This document shows positions 42,027-53,668 of a DNA stretch of 64,000 nucleotides, piece after piece (position 1 is the first letter of the stretch; every line of letters starts with the position of its first letter). The DNA comes from Cytophagales bacterium. GTDB lineage: Bacteria > Bacteroidota > Bacteroidia > Cytophagales > Cyclobacteriaceae. Location: positions 1 through 64,000 of the forward strand of contig JAAFHY010000008.1 of assembly GCA_013298505.1 (NCBI GenBank). The letters are read 5' to 3'. Below the pieces are notes generated by a model, which saw only the letters and a program-made list of their open reading frames with translations, made no database searches and had not been told where the DNA came from. Made by a program: the position numbers and the translations under genes.

Positions 42027-45000
42027 TTAGTCTTGCAGCTCTTTCTCTTTTGATTTGCGCTCAGGAGCATCGACCAAACGTTGGTATTCTTCTTCAGAAC
42101 CTACAATCAAATCTTCAAATCTACGCTGGCCTGTACCAGCAGGGATTAGATGACCAACGATTACATTTTCTTTCAAGCCCATCAGTTGATCAGCCTTTCC
42201 TCTAATGGCAGCCTCGCTTAACACTTTAGTGGTTTCTTGGAAAGAAGCAGCCGACAACCAACTTTCAGTCTTTAATGAAGCCTGCGTAATTCCTTGAAGC
42301 GTAGGGCGAGAAACAGCCGATAAAGCATCTCTTACTTCTACTATTCGCTGATCTTTTCTCTTCAGTGCAGAATTTTCATCTCTAAATTCGCGAGGGGTAA
42401 TAATCTGGCCTACTTTGAATCGAGCTGAGTCACCAGCATCTAACACTACCTTTTTATCAAGGATCAAGTCGTTCTCTTCACGGAATTCAAACTTATCAAC
42501 GTACTCACCTGGCAAGAATGTCGTATCTCCCGAATCAATGATCTCAACTTTTTGCATCATCTGACTTACGATACACTCAATGTGCTTATCGTTGATCTTC
42601 ACACCTTGCAGACGATATACTTCTTGAATCTCGTTCACTAAGTATTCTTGTACCGCTGTTGGGCCTTTGATCGACAAAATATCAGAAGGAGTAATCGCAC
42701 CGTCCGAAAGTGGTTGACCCGCTTTAACAAAGTCATTGTCTTGCACCAAAATGTGCTTGCTCAATGGCACTAAGTAGCGCTTCTGTACACCATCTTTTGA
42801 TTCGATGAAGATCTCTCTGTTACCACGTTTGATACCCCCATACGTCACCACACCGTCAATCTCACTCACCACAGCTGGGTTAGATGGATTACGCGCCTCG
42901 AACAATTCAGTTACACGAGGAAGACCTCCTGTAATATCACGAGACTTTCCCATGGTGCGAGGAATCTTCGCCATTACTTGCCCTGCTTTGATCTTCTCAC
43001 CAGCATCTACCGCTAAGTGGGCACCCACTGGCATATTATATCCTTTCGAATCAGACTTACCTTTTACAATTACTGATGGATTTTTTGTCTTATCACGAGT
43101 GTCGGTAATTACTTTCTCACGGTGACCAGTTTGCTCATCTGATTCTTCTTTGTAGGTAACACCTTCAATGATGGCTTCGTATTCAATTTCACCATCAAAC
43201 TCAGAAAGAATAACTGCGTTGTAAGGATCCCAGTAGCAAAGCTCTGCACCCTTCTCAACTTTCTGTCCATCCTTAATTTTCAAGTAAGCACCGTAAGGAA
43301 CGTTGTTTGCGATCAGCACACGCTTCTCTTCATCCAATATTCTGATCTCACCTGTGCGGCCCATCACTACTTTTACTTTATTGTCGTCCTTATCGGTTGT
43401 ATCAACAGTACGAATAGCTTCGAACTCAATTGTTCCTGAGAATTTTGCTTTGATGTTTGCGTCTACAGCGATGTTCGAAGCTGTACCACCTACGTGGAAA
43501 GTACGAAGTGTAAGCTGTGTGCCTGGCTCTCCAATTGATTGCGCTGCAATAACACCTACCGCTTCGCCTTCTTGAGCCATTTTACCAGACGCTAAGTTTC
43601 GGCCGTAACATTTTGCACAACCTCCAAACTTAGTTTCGCAAGTAAGAATTGATCGAATCTCTACTTCTTCGATGCTGGTTTCTTCAATTTGCTTAGCAAT
43701 CTCGTCCGTTATTTCTTCATTGCCTGCACAAATCAAACGCTCAGTTAATGGATCATAAATATCGTGTACAGTTACGCGACCTACAATGCGCTCTGACAAA
43801 GGCTCAACAATATCCTCGTTGTCTTTAAGTGCAGAAACTTTCAATCCACGCAATGTACCGCAATCATCTTCGGTGATCACCAAGTCATTGGCAACATCTA
43901 CCAACCTTCTGGTTAAGTAACCAGCATCGGCAGTTTTCAAAGCTGTATCGGCCAAACCTTTACGCGCACCGTGAGTAGAGATAAAGTACTCCAACACATC
44001 CAATCCTTCTTTAAAGTTTGAAAGAATTGGATTTTCGATAATAGAACCAACTGAACCAGCCAAATTTTTCTGAGGCTTTGCCATCAACCCACGCATACCA
44101 CCCAACTGACGGATTTGCTCACGCGATCCACGAGCACCTGAGTGCATCATCATGTAGATGGAATTGAATCCTTGTTGATCTTCTTCCAATTGCTTCATCA
44201 GCGTGTTGGTCAACATGGTGTTCGTACGAGTCCAAATATCGATTACCTGATTATAGCGTTCATTATCAGTAATCAAACCCATCATGTAGTTGTTCCAAAC
44301 AGAATCAACTTCCTTCTGAGCATCCTCTACTAACTTTTTCTTCTCAGCAGGCACTTTTACATCGCCCAAGCCCATTGACAATCCACCGCGGTAAGCCATC
44401 TGGAAACCGATATCTTTAATCTCATCTAAGAATTTAGCTGTCTTTGCTTGACCGGCATATTTATATACATCGGCAATAATCGTTTGCAGTTTTTTCTTAG
44501 TTAATAATTCATCCACAAAGCCAACTTCTTCAGGAACTACTTGATTGAAAATAACGCGACCTGTTACAGTCTCGATCATTTTCCTTGATGAAGTCCCTGT
44601 TTTTCTATCTACCACATTTGCTCTTACTTTAATGATTGCATGCTTTGAAAGCTTGCCTTCGTTATAAGCAATCACAACCTCCTCAGCAGAATAAAAAGTT
44701 CTTCCCTCACCTAGTTCTCCCTTTCTGCCCTTGGTCAAATAATACAAGCCCAACACCATGTCTTGCGATGGCACTGTAATAGGCGCGCCATTGGCTGGGT
44801 TCAATATATTATGTGATGAAAGCATCAACAACGAAGCTTCCAAAATCGCTTCTTGACCAAGCGGGATGTGAACAGCCATCTGGTCACCGTCAAAGTCAGC
44901 GTTGAAGGCGGTACATACTAATGGATGTAACTGAATTGCTTTTCCTTCAATCAACTTTGGTTGGAAAGCTTGAATACCCAATCGGTGAAGCGTTGGGGCG

Positions 45001-46316
45001 CGGTTCAAAAGAACAGGATGTCCTTTCAATACGTTCTCCAAAATATCCCACACGACAGGATCTTTTCTATCTACAATTTTCTTGGCTGACTTTACGGTCT
45101 TTACAATACCTCTTTCAATCAGCTTGCGAATAATAAATGGCTTAAACAATTCGGCAGCCATATCTTTTGGCAAACCGCACTCATGCAATTTCAATTCCGG
45201 TCCGACAACAATCACCGAGCGGCCAGAGTAATCAACGCGTTTACCCAATAAGTTTTGACGGAAACGTCCTTGCTTACCTTTGAGCATATCACTCAATGAT
45301 TTCAATGCACGGTTACCATCGCTACGAACCGCATTCACTTTACGTGAGTTGTCGAACAATGAATCTACCGCCTCTTGCAACATGCGTTTTTCGTTACGCA
45401 AAATCACCTCCGGAGCTTTGATGTCAATCAAACGCTTCAAGCGATTGTTGCGGATAATCACACGTCTGTACAAATCATTCAAATCGGAAGTAGCGAAACG
45501 GCCACCATCCAACGGCACCAATGGACGCAATTCTGGTGGAATCACTGGAACCATTTTAATGGTCATCCATTGTGGTTTGTTCTCCACTCGTGTGTTTGCA
45601 TCACGGAAAGCTTCAACCACTTTTAATCTTTTTAACGCCTCTGCCTTTCTTTGCTGAGAAGTGTCTGTTGCAGCCTGGTGACGAAGTTCATACGAAAGCT
45701 CATCTAACTTCACGCGGTTCAACAACATTTCTAATGCATCGGCACCCATCTTCGCGATGAATTTCTTCGGATCGCTGTCGTCCAATAATTGATTCTCGCG
45801 TGGGAGTTTATCAACGATATCTAAGTATTCTTCTTCGGTCAAGAAATCCAAACGGTTTACACCGTCTTCTTCTTTGATACCCGGAGCGATGACTACATAT
45901 CTTTCATAATAAATAATCTGATCGAGTTTCTTGGTGGGCAAGCCCAATAGGTAACCAATCTTATTTGGTAACGAACGGAAATACCAAATGTGGGCAACAG
46001 GTACCACCAATTCGATATGGCCCATGCGCTCACGCCTTACTTTCTTTTCTGTAACTTCTACACCGCAACGATCGCATATAATGCCTTTGTAGCGAATGCG
46101 TTTGTACTTACCGCAATGACATTCCCAATCTTTAACCGGGCCGAAAATACGCTCGCAAAACAAACCGCCCATCTCTGGTTTGTAAGTTCTGTAATTGATG
46201 GTTTCAGGCTGTGTGATCTCACCGTGCGAGCTTTCCAAAATAGATTCTGGAGAAGCCAAGCTAATGGTGATTTTAGAGAAATCGTTGTTGATCTTTTTAT
46301 TTTTTCTGAAAGACAT
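42027..46316 (-). CDS. rpoC: RNA polymerase beta' subunit
   Basis: A 1429-residue beta' subunit. The N-terminal zinc site [19 protein letters not shown] (about 67-85), catalytic [12 protein letters not shown] (about 461-472) with three Mg2+-binding Asp, and the second zinc site [16 protein letters not shown] (about 880) are intact. The jaw and trigger-loop regions are present. It follows rpoB by 102 bp containing direct and inverted AGTCCGAAAG repeats. Confidence 0.98.
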   Translation of the reverse strand: MSFRKNKKINNDFSKITISLASPESILESSHGEITQPETINYRTYKPEMGGLFCERIFGPVKDWECHCGKYKRIRYKGIICDRCGVEVTEKKVRRERMGHIELVVPVAHIWYFRSLPNKIGYLLGLPTKKLDQIIYYERYVVIAPGIKEEDGVNRLDFLTEEEYLDIVDKLPRENQLLDDSDPKKFIAKMGADALEMLLNRVKLDELSYELRHQAATDTSQQRKAEALKRLKVVEAFRDANTRVENKPQWMTIKMVPVIPPELRPLVPLDGGRFATSDLNDLYRRVIIRNNRLKRLIDIKAPEVILRNEKRMLQEAVDSLFDNSRKVNAVRSDGNRALKSLSDMLKGKQGRFRQNLLGKRVDYSGRSVIVVGPELKLHECGLPKDMAAELFKPFIIRKLIERGIVKTVKSAKKIVDRKDPVVWDILENVLKGHPVLLNRAPTLHRLGIQAFQPKLIEGKAIQLHPLVCTAFNADFDGDQMAVHIPLGQEAILEASLLMLSSHNILNPANGAPITVPSQDMVLGLYYLTKGRKGELGEGRTFYSAEEVVIAYNEGKLSKHAIIKVRANVVDRKTGTSSRKMIETVTGRVIFNQVVPEEVGFVDELLTKKKLQTIIADVYKYAGQAKTAKFLDEIKDIGFQMAYRGGLSMGLGDVKVPAEKKKLVEDAQKEVDSVWNNYMMGLITDNERYNQVIDIWTRTNTMLTNTLMKQLEEDQQGFNSIYMMMHSGARGSREQIRQLGGMRGLMAKPQKNLAGSVGSIIENPILSNFKEGLDVLEYFISTHGARKGLADTALKTADAGYLTRRLVDVANDLVITEDDCGTLRGLKVSALKDNEDIVEPLSERIVGRVTVHDIYDPLTERLICAGNEEITDEIAKQIEETSIEEVEIRSILTCETKFGGCAKCYGRNLASGKMAQEGEAVGVIAAQSIGEPGTQLTLRTFHVGGTASNIAVDANIKAKFSGTIEFEAIRTVDTTDKDDNKVKVVMGRTGEIRILDEEKRVLIANNVPYGAYLKIKDGQKVEKGAELCYWDPYNAVILSEFDGEIEYEAIIEGVTYKEESDEQTGHREKVITDTRDKTKNPSVIVKGKSDSKGYNMPVGAHLAVDAGEKIKAGQVMAKIPRTMGKSRDITGGLPRVTELFEARNPSNPAVVSEIDGVVTYGGIKRGNREIFIESKDGVQKRYLVPLSKHILVQDNDFVKAGQPLSDGAITPSDILSIKGPTAVQEYLVNEIQEVYRLQGVKINDKHIECIVSQMMQKVEIIDSGDTTFLPGEYVDKFEFREENDLILDKKVVLDAGDSARFKVGQIITPREFRDENSALKRKDQRIVEVRDALSAVSRPTLQGITQASLKTESWLSAASFQETTKVLSEAAIRGKADQLMGLKENVIVGHLIPAGTGQRRFEDLIVGSEEEYQRLVDAPERKSKEKELQD

Positions 46317-46351
46317 GCTTATTGAGTTTTCAGTTAACTAATTCACTTTTA

Positions 46352-46408
46352 AGTCCGAAAGTTGATTAGTCCGAAAGTCCGAAAGCTTAGCTTACCGACT
46401 TTCGGACT
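46352..46408. repeat. AGTCCGAAAG direct and inverted repeats between rpoB and rpoC
   Basis: AGTCCGAAAG occurs at 46352-46361, 46368-46377 and 46376-46385, and its inverse GACTTTCGGACT at 46397-46408. Any of the direct copies can pair with the inverse to form a stem of 10 bp or more. It might act as a small attenuator or RNA processing site between the two genes, or be a slippage-expanded repeat. Confidence 0.65.
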
Positions 46409-46418
46409 CCCCGACTTC

Positions 46419-49400
46419 TTAATCCATCGTAATCTCTAGTGCGAGACCACGCAATTCGTGTACTAAAACATTAAATGATTCTGGTATGTTTGGCTTACGC
46501 ATATTTTCGCCTTTTACAATTGCTTCGTATGCTTTGGCACGACCAATTACATCATCGGATTTAATTGTCAAGATTTCTTGTAGGATGTGTGATGCACCAA
46601 ATGCTTCAATCGCCCACACCTCCATTTCACCAAAACGCTGACCACCGAATTGTGCTTTACCACCCAATGGTTGCTGCGTAATTAATGAATAAGGTCCGAT
46701 AGAACGTGCGTGCATCTTATCATCAACCAAGTGACCAAGCTTAAGCATGTATGCCATACCAACTGTTACTGGCTGATCAAACTTTTGACCTGTTAATCCA
46801 TCAAACAAATACGTTCTACCAAATTCAGGTAATCCTGCTTCAGTCAACTCTGCCGATACTTGATCTAGCGATGCACCATCGAAAATTGGTGTCGCATATT
46901 TGCGTCCCAATTTCTTACCTGCCCACGCCAACACGGTCTCGTAAATCTGCCCTAAGTTCATACGAGAAGGTACCCCAAGTGGGTTCAAGCAGATGTCAAC
47001 AGGCGTTCCGTCTTCTAAGAATGGCATATCTTCTTCACGAACAATACGAGCTACAACGCCCTTGTTACCGTGGCGACCTGCCATTTTATCACCTACTTTC
47101 AACTTACGTTTTTTGGCAACGTAAACTTTGGCCAATTGAACAATACCTGTAGGCAACTCATCGCCCACTTCAAGCGTAAATCTTTCTCTTTTGAAAGTTC
47201 CGGAAATAACATTTCGCTTGTTTAGATAATTTTTCACCAATTCGGCCACCGCATCGTTGGTAGCATCATCGGTCGTCCAACTGTCTAAACTAATATCTAC
47301 AATTAGGTTTACCTCTTCCGGAACACTATAGTTGCTTTCATCACGGTAGATGTTCTTATCAGGGAACAGGTTACTCTCGATCACCTTGCTAGTAAACTTA
47401 ACGCCTTTGCTGATCAGTTCATCACCAAACTTGTGCTTCACTCCTTGGCTGGTTTTTCCAGATAAAAGTGTAGTGAGTTTTTTGATCATTTCATTTTTCA
47501 AGTCCGTCAAGTTCTTGCTATGACGATTCTTCAATGCATCCAGTTCCTTCTTTGATTTGGTACGAAGGTCTTTATCTTTTTTGGGACGAGAGAATAACTT
47601 AGTGTCAATAACAACTCCTTTTAGTGATGGAGGTGCCTTCATAGAAGCATCTTTTACATCACCTGCTTTGTCACCAAAGATGGCTCTCAATAATTTTTCT
47701 TCTGGTGTGGGATCAGTTTCACCTTTAGGGGTGATCTTACCAATTAGAATATCACCTTCTTTTACTTCGGCACCTACGCGGATGATACCGTTTTCATCTA
47801 AATGTTTAATGGCCTCTTCGCTTACGTTGGGGATTTCAGAAGTCAATTCTTCTTCGCCACGTTTAGTATCGCGCACTTCCAATTCAAACTCTTCGATGTG
47901 AATAGAAGTATATACGTCATCGCGAACTACCCGCTCAGAGATTACGATGGCATCCTCAAAGTTGTAACCTTGCCACGGCATGTAAGCGACTAGCAAGTTT
48001 CTTCCTAACGCTAACTCTCCGTTTGCCGTACCGTAACCTTGACACAACGGTTGCCCTTTTGATACCTTATCGCCCTTTCTAACAAGTGGTGTTAAGTTTA
48101 TACAAGTATCCTGATTGGTTCTTCTAAATTTAATGAGGCTATATGTTTTGTATTCATCATCAAAACGGATCATTTGTTGTTCCTCAGACACGTCATATTT
48201 AATAACGATCTTAGTCGCATCCACAAATTCAACCGTTCCGCTGCTTTCTGCCAATACAAGTGCTCTCGAATCAAGCGCAATTCTTGCCTCCAAACCAGTT
48301 CCTACAATTGGAGCTTCTGGCCTAACTAGCGGAACAGCCTGACGTTGCATGTTCGATCCCATCAATGCACGGTTCGCATCATCGTGCTCAAGGAATGGAA
48401 TCAATGAAGCCGCTATCGATACAATTTGATTAGGAGCAATATCCATGTAGCGAATATCGGTTGGCTCCACCACGGGGAAATCTCCCTCGAAACGCGCCTT
48501 TACTTTTACGTTTTCTAGTTCGCCACCTGTTTTGATCTTCACATTTGCCTGCGCAATGTTGTGGGTATCTTCTTCTTCGGCTGTTAAGAAAATAACATCT
48601 TTTCCTTTCACTTTACCATTCTCAACCTTTCGGTAAGGAGTTTCAATAAAGCCCATCTTGTTCACTTTCGCGTGAACGCAGAGAGACGAAATCAAACCGA
48701 TGTTTGGCCCTTCTGGTGTTTCGATTGTACACAAGCGACCATAGTGAGTATAGTGAACATCTCGCACCTCAAAACCTGCACGCTCTCTTGAAAGACCGCC
48801 TGGCCCGAGTGCCGACATTCTGCGCTTGTGGGTAATCTCTGCCAATGGATTAGTTTGATCCATGAACTGAGACAATTGATTTGTACCAAAGAATGAGTTG
48901 ATCACTGAAGACAATGTGCGCGCATTGATCAAATCAACGGGCTTGAAGTCTTCATTATCGCGAACGTTCATTCTTTCTTTGATGGTTCTGGCCATACGGG
49001 CAAGACCAACACCAAATTGAGAATACAATTGCTCGCCTACGGTTCTCACACGTCTATTGCTCAAGTGGTCAATATCATCCACTACGGCTTTCGAGTTGAT
49101 CAAACCGATCAAATATTTCACGATTAGGATAATGTCTTCAGTCGTCAACACGCGTTGATCGAAGCTAAGATCAAGACCTAATTTCTTGTTAATTCTATAA
49201 CGCCCAACTTCACCTAAGTCATAACGCTTCTCGCTAAAGAACAAGCTTTGAATAATATCGCGAGCAGTTTGTTCGTCAGGCGCTTCTGTATTTCTTAATT
49301 GACGGTAGATCTGTTCAACCGCTTCTTTCTCAGAATTCGAGTTGTCTTTCGCCAGTGTGTTAAAGATGATGTAGTAATCAGCCACATTCACATCAACACG

Positions 49401-50288
49401 ATGTAGAATCACCGACTTAACACCAGAATCAATGATCGTATCTACATCTTCGGCAGTGATAATATGATCGCGCTCCAACAACACTTCGTTCCGATCAATC
49501 GAAACAACTTCACCTGTATCTTCATCCACAAAGTCTTCCGTCCAAGTCTTTAGAACCCTTGCCGCTAACTTTCTGTCTACTGCCTTTTTCAGATTGTTTT
49601 TGTTTGCCTCCACTTCTTCAGAAAGGCCAAACAAATCCAAAATATCTTTGTCTGTTCCATAACCAATAGCACGTAACAGGGTGGTTACTGGGAATTTTTT
49701 CTTACGATCGATGTATGCATACATCACCGCATTTACGTCCGTGGCAAATTCGATCCACGATCCTTTGAACGGGATAATCCGAGCAGAGTAAAGCTTCGTA
49801 CCATTGGTATGCTTGCTCATGGCAAAAAACACACCGGGTGAACGATGCAATTGCGATACAATCACGCGCTCTGCACCGTTGATCACGAACGAACCTTTTT
49901 CCGTCATGTACGGAATGTTTCCTAAGAATACCTCTTGCTCAATGGTCTGGAAATCTTCGTTGTCCTCATCATTACAAGTAAGGCGGAGTTTTGCCTTCAA
50001 AGGCACGGAGAAGGTTAGCCCGCGATCGATACACTCATCCACATCATACTTTGGTGGGTCGATGGTATAATCCACAAACTCCAACACGAAATTTTCGCGT
50101 GAGTCTGCAATGGGGAAGTTCTCTGCAAAAACTTTGAAGAGGCCTTCATTTTGCCGTCTTTCGGCAGCGGTTTCTATTTGCAAAAAATCTTTGAACGATT
50201 GGAGTTGGATGTCCAGAAAATCTGGGTACTCCAACACTTTTTCAATCGCTGAAAAGTCAATTCGATTATTGGATGTCTTCTTTGCCAA
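46419..50288 (-). CDS. rpoB: RNA polymerase beta subunit, TTG start
   Basis: A 1289-residue beta subunit starting at TTG (minus strand 50288-50286, [26 protein letters not shown]); the in-frame stop five codons upstream and the lack of any nearby ATG support this start. The rifampicin region reads [20 protein letters not shown] followed by [12 protein letters not shown], with Gln, Asp, His and Ser matching E. coli 513, 516, 526 and 531, so no common resistance change is visible. The hybrid-binding [11 protein letters not shown] is near 1030-1040. It follows rplL across a hairpin-containing gap. Confidence 0.98.
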   Translation of the reverse strand: MAKKTSNNRIDFSAIEKVLEYPDFLDIQLQSFKDFLQIETAAERRQNEGLFKVFAENFPIADSRENFVLEFVDYTIDPPKYDVDECIDRGLTFSVPLKAKLRLTCNDEDNEDFQTIEQEVFLGNIPYMTEKGSFVINGAERVIVSQLHRSPGVFFAMSKHTNGTKLYSARIIPFKGSWIEFATDVNAVMYAYIDRKKKFPVTTLLRAIGYGTDKDILDLFGLSEEVEANKNNLKKAVDRKLAARVLKTWTEDFVDEDTGEVVSIDRNEVLLERDHIITAEDVDTIIDSGVKSVILHRVDVNVADYYIIFNTLAKDNSNSEKEAVEQIYRQLRNTEAPDEQTARDIIQSLFFSEKRYDLGEVGRYRINKKLGLDLSFDQRVLTTEDIILIVKYLIGLINSKAVVDDIDHLSNRRVRTVGEQLYSQFGVGLARMARTIKERMNVRDNEDFKPVDLINARTLSSVINSFFGTNQLSQFMDQTNPLAEITHKRRMSALGPGGLSRERAGFEVRDVHYTHYGRLCTIETPEGPNIGLISSLCVHAKVNKMGFIETPYRKVENGKVKGKDVIFLTAEEEDTHNIAQANVKIKTGGELENVKVKARFEGDFPVVEPTDIRYMDIAPNQIVSIAASLIPFLEHDDANRALMGSNMQRQAVPLVRPEAPIVGTGLEARIALDSRALVLAESSGTVEFVDATKIVIKYDVSEEQQMIRFDDEYKTYSLIKFRRTNQDTCINLTPLVRKGDKVSKGQPLCQGYGTANGELALGRNLLVAYMPWQGYNFEDAIVISERVVRDDVYTSIHIEEFELEVRDTKRGEEELTSEIPNVSEEAIKHLDENGIIRVGAEVKEGDILIGKITPKGETDPTPEEKLLRAIFGDKAGDVKDASMKAPPSLKGVVIDTKLFSRPKKDKDLRTKSKKELDALKNRHSKNLTDLKNEMIKKLTTLLSGKTSQGVKHKFGDELISKGVKFTSKVIESNLFPDKNIYRDESNYSVPEEVNLIVDISLDSWTTDDATNDAVAELVKNYLNKRNVISGTFKRERFTLEVGDELPTGIVQLAKVYVAKKRKLKVGDKMAGRHGNKGVVARIVREEDMPFLEDGTPVDICLNPLGVPSRMNLGQIYETVLAWAGKKLGRKYATPIFDGASLDQVSAELTEAGLPEFGRTYLFDGLTGQKFDQPVTVGMAYMLKLGHLVDDKMHARSIGPYSLITQQPLGGKAQFGGQRFGEMEVWAIEAFGASHILQEILTIKSDDVIGRAKAYEAIVKGENMRKPNIPESFNVLVHELRGLALEITMD

Positions 50289-50364
50289 GGTGCGTACAGT
50301 TTAAAAATTCCCGGATAAGACCTAACTAAATTCTAAAAAAAGGGTACAAGCATAAATAGGCAAA

Positions 50365-50392
50365 CCCCAACCCTATTTTCATAGGAATGGGG
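50365..50392 (-). promoter_or_regulatory. Hairpin between rplL and rpoB (possible attenuator)
   Basis: CCCCA...CCCTAT and ATAGG...TGGGG at 50365-50392 form a stem of two 5-bp blocks around TTTC. A T-run of seven lies 25-31 bp further along the transcript (the A-run at 50334-50340). In E. coli an attenuator stands at the same place and limits rpoBC relative to ribosomal protein genes; a similar role is inferred from position. Confidence 0.5.
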
Positions 50393-50432
50393 CCTGAAAT
50401 ACCTTTCAGACGGTACCGTGTGGCTTCAAGAA

Positions 50433-50810
50433 TTATTTCAACTCTACTTCAGCACCCGCTTCAGTAAGTTGCTTCTTGAGGTTTTCGGCCTCGTCTTTTG
50501 GTAATCCTTCTTTGATTGTTTTTGGAGCGCCATCAACCATGTCCTTTGCTTCTTTCAAGCCAAGACCAGTCAATTCTTTAACCAGCTTCACAATTTGTAA
50601 TTTATTTGCTCCAGCAGCCTTTAACACAACATCGAAGTTGGTTTTTTCAGCAGCAGCAGCGCCACCACCAGCCGCAGGGCCAGCCGCAACCGCAACAGCA
50701 GCAGCTGCAGGCTCGATGCCATAAGTTTCTTTTAAATAAGAAGCTAACTCGTTTACTTCTTTAACGCTAAGCTCTACTAATTGATCGCCAAGTGATTTTA
50801 CGTCTGCCAT
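50433..50810 (-). CDS. rplL: 50S ribosomal protein L7/L12
   Basis: A 125-residue stalk protein that recruits GTPase factors. N-terminal dimerisation part [26 protein letters not shown], an Ala/Gly-rich hinge (about 34-53), and the C-terminal domain with [20 protein letters not shown] and [18 protein letters not shown]. It follows rplJ by 31 bp. Confidence 0.98.
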   Translation of the reverse strand: MADVKSLGDQLVELSVKEVNELASYLKETYGIEPAAAAVAVAAGPAAGGGAAAAEKTNFDVVLKAAGANKLQIVKLVKELTGLGLKEAKDMVDGAPKTIKEGLPKDEAENLKKQLTEAGAEVELK

Positions 50811-50841
50811 GATTGATAAGTGTTTAAAATTTTGAATTCAA

Positions 50842-51369
50842 TTATTGTTTTCTTTCTTCCAATGCTTTTACTAAACCTGCTACCGTATTTTTTCCGCTTA
50901 ACAAAGCAGACAATACATTCTTTGCAGGTGATTGAAGCAATGAAATGATTTCCCCGATCAACTCGTTCTTTGATTTTAGATCGACTAGCGTATCGAGATG
51001 TTCCTCTCCAACAAATATGGTGGACTCAATGGAAGCTCCTTTTAATCCTGGCTTACCTTCCAGCTTTTTGCGATATTCTTTTATCACTTTGGCCGGAGCG
51101 TTGCCCGATTCTTTGGAAAAGATTACACCTGAAAATCCGTGGAGTACTTTAAATAGCTCTTCGTAATTACCTTTTTGTTTCTCTAATGCTTTTTTGATAA
51201 GTGTGTTTTTGTAAACGCGGTATTCTACACCTGCATTGAAACACAGTCTTCTAAATGCATTGATTTGCGCCACCGTTAACCCCGATGCATCGGTAATATA
51301 GAAGTGGTTGTTCTGAGAAAGTTTCTCTGACAATTCTTCAATTATTTGTCCCTTTTCTTCTTTGGTCAT
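50842..51369 (-). CDS. rplJ: 50S ribosomal protein L10
   Basis: A 175-residue L10, base of the L7/L12 stalk. It begins MTKEEKGQIIEELSEKLSQN and contains FYITDASGLTVAQINAFRR and EYRVYKNTLIKKALEK. In E. coli L10 binds the rplJ leader to control the operon, but only 21 bp separate rplA and rplJ here, so a long leader structure is not possible without using rplA coding sequence. Confidence 0.97.
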   Translation of the reverse strand: MTKEEKGQIIEELSEKLSQNNHFYITDASGLTVAQINAFRRLCFNAGVEYRVYKNTLIKKALEKQKGNYEELFKVLHGFSGVIFSKESGNAPAKVIKEYRKKLEGKPGLKGASIESTIFVGEEHLDTLVDLKSKNELIGEIISLLQSPAKNVLSALLSGKNTVAGLVKALEERKQ

Positions 51370-51390
51370 TGTTTTAACTATTATAGACCC

Positions 51391-52080
51391 TTAAATCGAA
51401 CTTGAATCAACTTTGATTCCCGGACTCATGGTAGAGGAAATTGCTATACTTCTTAAGTAAGTTCCTTTGGATGAAGCGGGTTTCAACTTAACTACAGCAT
51501 TAATAAGTTCAGCAGCATTGTCTTTGATTTTATCTGCGCTGAAGGAAGCCTTACCTATACTTGCATGAATGATTCCTTGTTTGTCAATTTTGAAGTCCAC
51601 TTTACCCGCCTTCACATCTTTTACTGCTTTTCCTACTTCAAGGGTAACTGTTCCCGACTTCGGGTTGGGCATTAAGCCACGAGGACCTAACACTTTACCT
51701 AACCTACCTACTTTCGCCATTACTGTTGGCATAGTGATAATCACATCTATATCCGTCCAACCCGCTTCGATCTTTTGTATGTAATCGTCAAGACCTACGT
51801 GTTCTGCACCTGCATCTTTTGCTTCTTGCGCTTTATCGGGCGAGCATAGTACCAATACACGAACAACCTTACCTAAACCATGAGGTAGAGATACAACTCC
51901 ACGCACCATTTGATCTGATTTCTTTGGATCAATGCCTAAGCGTATATCTAGGTCTACGGAAGAGTCAAACTTCGTAAAACTTAAATCCTTCAATACTTTT
52001 GAAGCTTCGTCCAGCGTATACACCTTATCTGGATTGTACTTGGCAAGAACTGCCTTTCTGTTTTTTGATACTCGTGCCAT
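51391..52080 (-). CDS. rplA: 50S ribosomal protein L1
   Basis: A 229-residue L1, of the mobile L1 stalk at the exit site. Signature pieces are [66 protein letters not shown] (in overlapping parts). It follows rplK by 8 bp. In E. coli L1 represses rplK-rplA by binding the leader of the mRNA. Confidence 0.98.
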   Translation of the reverse strand: MARVSKNRKAVLAKYNPDKVYTLDEASKVLKDLSFTKFDSSVDLDIRLGIDPKKSDQMVRGVVSLPHGLGKVVRVLVLCSPDKAQEAKDAGAEHVGLDDYIQKIEAGWTDIDVIITMPTVMAKVGRLGKVLGPRGLMPNPKSGTVTLEVGKAVKDVKAGKVDFKIDKQGIIHASIGKASFSADKIKDNAAELINAVVKLKPASSKGTYLRSIAISSTMSPGIKVDSSSI

Positions 52081-52088
52081 TGTTTTAA

Positions 52089-52532
52089 TTATTTATCCCA
52101 AGGGGCTGCTCCACTTACTGTAACTCCCATGCTACGAGCGGTGCCCGCTATCATTTTCATTGCCGAATCAACTTTAAATGCATTTAGATCTGGCATTTTT
52201 AGTTCAGCTATTTTCTTTATTTGATCCCATGATATAGATCCTACTTTTGCACGATTGGGTTCTTTAGAACCTTTTTGCAATTTGATGGCTTCCATAATTA
52301 ATACGGCTGCCGGAGGTGTTTTAATTACGAAATCGAAAGATTTATCGTTGTAGATGGTAATCAAAACAGGAAGTACTTGACCTGGTTTATCTTGCGAGCG
52401 AGCATTGAACTGCTTGCAAAAATCCATGATGTTCAAACCTTTAGAACCTAATGCAGGCCCTATCGGGGGAGCAGGATTAGCAGCACCTCCTTTTACTTGC
52501 AACTTTAAATACCCAATTATTTCCTTTGCCAT
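52089..52532 (-). CDS. rplK: 50S ribosomal protein L11
   Basis: A 147-residue L11, of the GTPase-associated centre and needed for stringent response activation. It begins [20 protein letters not shown], has the proline-rich [23 protein letters not shown] and the tail [16 protein letters not shown]. It follows nusG across a 69 bp gap with a CCCTCTCC palindrome. Confidence 0.98.
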   Translation of the reverse strand: MAKEIIGYLKLQVKGGAANPAPPIGPALGSKGLNIMDFCKQFNARSQDKPGQVLPVLITIYNDKSFDFVIKTPPAAVLIMEAIKLQKGSKEPNRAKVGSISWDQIKKIAELKMPDLNAFKVDSAMKMIAGTARSMGVTVSGAAPWDK

Positions 52533-52558
52533 AATGACTTCTATTTTGTTGAATTCGG

Positions 52559-52594
52559 CCTCACCCCAACCCTCTCCAAAGGAGAGGGAGAAGC
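52559..52594. repeat. Short CCCTCTCC palindrome between nusG and rplK
   Basis: CCTCACCCCAA then CCCTCTCC (52570-52577), AAA, GGAGAGGG (52581-52588): an 8-bp perfect hairpin. It resembles the larger element at 25090-25197 (CCCTCACCC and CCCCTCTCCC). It may be an inserted repeat inside the operon. Confidence 0.6.
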
Positions 52595-52601
52595 TCAGTT
52601 A

Positions 52602-53171
52602 TTACTCTAGTTTCTCTACTTGCATGTAACTGAGTTCTACTGGAGTATTGCGTCCAAATATCTTCACCATTACATTCAGCTTCTTCTTGTCCTCAAAAAT
52701 CTCTTCCACCGTTCCTGCAAACCCACTGAAAGGCCCGTCCATCACTTTCACGTTTTCTCCCTTGATAAATGGGGTTTCTAACTTCACCTCGAACTGATCG
52801 ATTTCGTCAACCTTTCCAAGTATTCTGTTTACCTCTGATTGCCTTAGCGAAACAGGCTCTTTGTTAGTTGCACTTGAGCCATTATTTCCCAAAAAACCAA
52901 TTACCCCAGGTATTTTGTTTACTGTGTGGTACGCTTCTCCATTTGAAAGATCGGCCGATACCAACACGTAGCCAGGGAAGAAATTTCTTTCTCTCACTCT
53001 CTTTTTTCCATTCCGCATCTCATACACCTTTTCAGATGGGATAAGAACTTCTGGAATGAACCCTGTTAATTTAGAGCGCTCAATTTCAGTTTCCAGATAA
53101 GATTTTATTTTCTTCTCCTGTCCACTGACGACCCTAAGCACATACCATTTTAATTCGCCTACAGCTGCCAT
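52602..53171 (-). CDS. nusG: Transcription antitermination factor NusG
   Basis: A 189-residue NusG. NGN domain: WYVLRVVSGQEKKIKSYLETEI near the start and the RERNFFPGYVLVSADL motif (about 60-75); the KOW domain near the C-terminus has KGENVKVMDGPFSGFAGTVEEI. It binds RNA polymerase clamp and Rho or ribosomal S10. Follows secE by 3 bp. Confidence 0.97.
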   Translation of the reverse strand: MAAVGELKWYVLRVVSGQEKKIKSYLETEIERSKLTGFIPEVLIPSEKVYEMRNGKKRVRERNFFPGYVLVSADLSNGEAYHTVNKIPGVIGFLGNNGSSATNKEPVSLRQSEVNRILGKVDEIDQFEVKLETPFIKGENVKVMDGPFSGFAGTVEEIFEDKKKLNVMVKIFGRNTPVELSYMQVEKLE

Positions 53172-53174
53172 GTC

Positions 53175-53366
53175 TTAGAATTCTTTATAAAACCAAGCCA
53201 ATGCATTCTTAAAACCCAAATCAACAAAACCAATTACTAGCGCAAAAATCAAAGAAGCTACCAATACCAAGATGGCACTGCCTTGTAGTTCAGTAAATTT
53301 TGGCCATGAAACCTTGTTACGGATTTCATCCCACGATTCAATGATATAGTTTTTAATCTTTTCCAT
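53175..53366 (-). CDS. secE: Preprotein translocase subunit SecE
   Basis: A 63-residue single-span SecE. Signature YIIESWDEIRNKVSWPKFTE (amphipathic helix, residues 7-26), then one membrane helix (about 32-55). It follows tRNA-Trp by 13 bp, and nusG comes 3 bp later, the standard order. Confidence 0.95.
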   Translation of the reverse strand: MEKIKNYIIESWDEIRNKVSWPKFTELQGSAILVLVASLIFALVIGFVDLGFKNALAWFYKEF

Positions 53367-53379
53367 TCTATTTCATTTG

Positions 53380-53452
53380 CACGGGTGGAGAGACTCGAAC
53401 TCCCAGCCAACGGTTTTGGAGACCGCTACTCTACCAATTGAGCTACACCCGT
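53380..53452 (-). tRNA. trnW: tRNA-Trp (CCA)
   Basis: Cloverleaf of 73 nt: acceptor ACGGGTG/CACCCGT, D arm with GCTCAATTGGTAGAGT, anticodon loop CTCCAAA with CCA, T arm GGGAGTTCGAGTCTCTCC. CCA at the 3' end is not encoded. It leads the secE operon. Confidence 0.97.
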
Positions 53453-53548
53453 TTATTACTATGCTCTCCTCGTATTTCGCCCGTTTGCTTTTTGTTCAAT
53501 TTTCCTTTAGTCTTCTCTTTTTCTGCCACCCTAAATTCAAAAGGACTG

Positions 53549-53578
53549 CAAATGTATGGGAAAAGGGCATAAAACAAA
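53549..53578 (-). promoter_or_regulatory. Promoter of tRNA-Trp, secE and the rpl-rpo genes
   Basis: TTTG (53578-53575), an 18 bp spacer, then TACATTTG (53556-53549) on the minus strand. The -33 element lies in the T-run of the tuf terminator. Start near 53545, about 93 nt before tRNA-Trp. Confidence 0.7.
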
Positions 53579-53607
53579 AACGTTTCTAAGAAAAATCTCA
53601 GAAACGT
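53571..53607 (-). terminator. Terminator of tuf
   Basis: On the minus strand ACGTTTCT (53607-53600) pairs with AGAAACGT (53587-53580), followed by TTTTGTTTT. Stem 8 bp, 12-nt loop. Confidence 0.8.
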
Positions 53608-53668
53608 CTTTGCATTGATTATCAGTTATTTAGCAATATTCGCCTTCGGCTTAGCTAGAATGCTGATT

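Noticed and set aside
46352-46385. AGTCCGAAAG copies as a CRISPR array
   Set aside because: Units are only 10 bp, two overlap, there are no spacers of regular length and no cas genes in the window.
53377-53589. Plus-strand frame over tRNA-Trp
   Set aside because: It is antisense to the tRNA and the promoter; no protein signature.
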